DNA from: an uncultured Oxalobacteraceae bacterium
Lineage (GTDB): Bacteria > Pseudomonadota > Gammaproteobacteria > Burkholderiales > Burkholderiaceae_D
Direction: 5' to 3'
Length of the DNA: 64,000 nt
Assembly: GCA_903862415.1 (NCBI GenBank)
Contig: CAIOYD010000024.1
Location: 1 to 64,000 of the forward strand
The notes under the pieces are model-generated. The model did no database searches. It was given only the letters and a program-made list of their open reading frames with translations, and was not told the DNA's origin. Positions 63,392-64,000 of the stretch are shown here, one piece after another. The position numbers and the translations under genes were made by a program. Position 1 is the first letter of the stretch. Each line of letters begins with the position of its first letter.

Positions 63392-64000
63392 ATGTCCGAT
63401 CTGGCAACTTTCACTAAACTGGCGCGGTCAGACGCGCAACTACCGGTTTCGGTCTATTTTGATGAAACGCTGCTGCAGCGCGAAATCAAACAATTATTCC
63501 AGCAGGGCCCACGTTATGTCGGGCACGAGCTGATGGTGCCCAATCTGGGCGACTATGCCACACTGGCGTCGGAAAATGAAGGCCGCATGCTCGTGCGCAG
63601 TGAACGCGGCATTGAGCTGCTGTCCAACGTTTGCCGCCATCGTCAGGCGCTCATGATGGGCGGAGGTGAAAATGGTGTATCCAAGGGCATGTCGCGTGGC
63701 AATGCCCACAACATCGTTTGCCCGCTGCACCGCTGGACTTACGATTTACAGGGCGCGCTACTCGGCGCGCCGCATTTTGACACCACTCCCTGCCTTAATC
63801 TGGGTAACACGCAGTTGCAGAGCTGGAATGGACTGCTGTTTGAGCAAAACGGCTATAACGTGATGGAAAAACTGGCACAGTTGTCGGTCACCAAAGATCT
63901 CGATTTCAGCGGTTATATGCTCGACCACGTCGAAGTGCATGACTGCGCCTATAACTGGAAAACTTTTATCGAAGTTTATCTGGAAGATTACCACGTCGAA
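63392..64000 (+). CDS. Rieske non-heme iron oxygenase, alpha-subunit type (cut by window end)
   Basis: 203 residues are visible, no stop before the edge. Start ATG at 63392, with GGAGGG a few bases upstream. Rieske cluster: Cys81-x-His83 and Cys110-x-x-His113, separated by a longer loop (26 residues) than the common 15-17. The start of the catalytic domain is visible ([16 protein letters not shown], residues 188-203), the family segment before the iron-binding His pair. Alpha subunits of this type include ring-hydroxylating dioxygenases and choline/betaine-type demethylases; the substrate cannot be judged from half the protein. The -10-like TATAAT at 63295-63300 may serve it. Confidence 0.87.
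   Translation, partial: MSDLATFTKLARSDAQLPVSVYFDETLLQREIKQLFQQGPRYVGHELMVPNLGDYATLASENEGRMLVRSERGIELLSNVCRHRQALMMGGGENGVSKGMSRGNAHNIVCPLHRWTYDLQGALLGAPHFDTTPCLNLGNTQLQSWNGLLFEQNGYNVMEKLAQLSVTKDLDFSGYMLDHVEVHDCAYNWKTFIEVYLEDYHVE

Overview
The window reads as a chromosomal segment of a free-living betaproteobacterium, order Burkholderiales and probably Oxalobacteraceae (an Undibacterium- or Herminiimonas-like genome). The placement rests on the gene neighbourhoods dusB-fis-purH-ruvC, tyrS-dtd and M23 peptidase-anmK, on the fused indolepyruvate oxidoreductase and on the OsmC-YcaO fusion. It is inference, since no rRNA or tRNA gene is present. Coding density is high, with about 55 protein genes. 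I see no rRNA, tRNA, transposase, prophage or CRISPR array.

Layout. 0-7 kb: a Sel1-repeat gene broken by two frameshifts, an LpxH-like phosphoesterase, corC-like and lnt genes for the envelope, marC, and a FadR-type regulator. 7.4-10.3 kb: an L-lactate operon (lldP-lldD) divergent from that regulator, with a readable promoter, a GTTGT-CAT-ACAAC operator candidate and a terminator. 10.5-14.1 kb: a giant fused indolepyruvate:ferredoxin oxidoreductase. 14.2-16.9 kb: a small unknown gene followed by a P1B-5-type metal ATPase carrying a C-terminal hemerythrin-like domain. 16.9-19.2 kb: a compact four-gene operon (MAPEG, AI-2E transporter, single-domain asparaginase, ABM protein). 19.4-22.4 kb: a diguanylate cyclase convergent with a histidine kinase. 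22.4-31.9 kb: a mixed metabolic and envelope block (DUF2520 protein, alpha-carbonic anhydrase, nitronate monooxygenase with a divergent TetR regulator, S10 peptidase, MipA/OmpV porin, solute-binding protein, 3-hydroxybutyrate dehydrogenase, 2-keto-4-pentenoate hydratase family).

31.9-42.2 kb: ruvB-ruvA and ruvC-purH-fis-dusB are separated by a complete five-gene LIV-type ABC importer. 42.5-46.7 kb: a Cache-type diguanylate cyclase overlaps tail-to-tail with a kinase whose sensor is an NMT1-like solute-binding domain. 47-50 kb: tyrS-dtd-alkB-phosphatase, tightly coupled. 50-57 kb: M23 peptidase, anmK, DUF4124 protein, LysR regulator, cobalamin adenosyltransferase and the OsmC-YcaO protein. 57-62 kb: an unknown gene, then xseB-ispA-dxs-ilvE, linking the MEP/isoprenoid pathway with branched-chain amino acid transamination. 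62.4-64 kb: hydroxypyruvate isomerase divergent from a Rieske oxygenase cut by the window edge.

Two dispersed intergenic repeat families stand out. One (GTAGGGTG...CACCCTAC) supplies the stop codons of both lnt and the livM-like gene. The other is a CGGGAATGAC/ATTCCCG stem-loop unit at 1.87 kb and 57.16 kb. I found no single clear new system. The best leads are the metal-ATPase locus, the single-domain asparaginase operon, the OsmC-YcaO gene beside a cobalamin adenosyltransferase, a small ORF with a hairpin at 46.85 kb, and the arginine-for-lysine Walker A in the LivF homologue.
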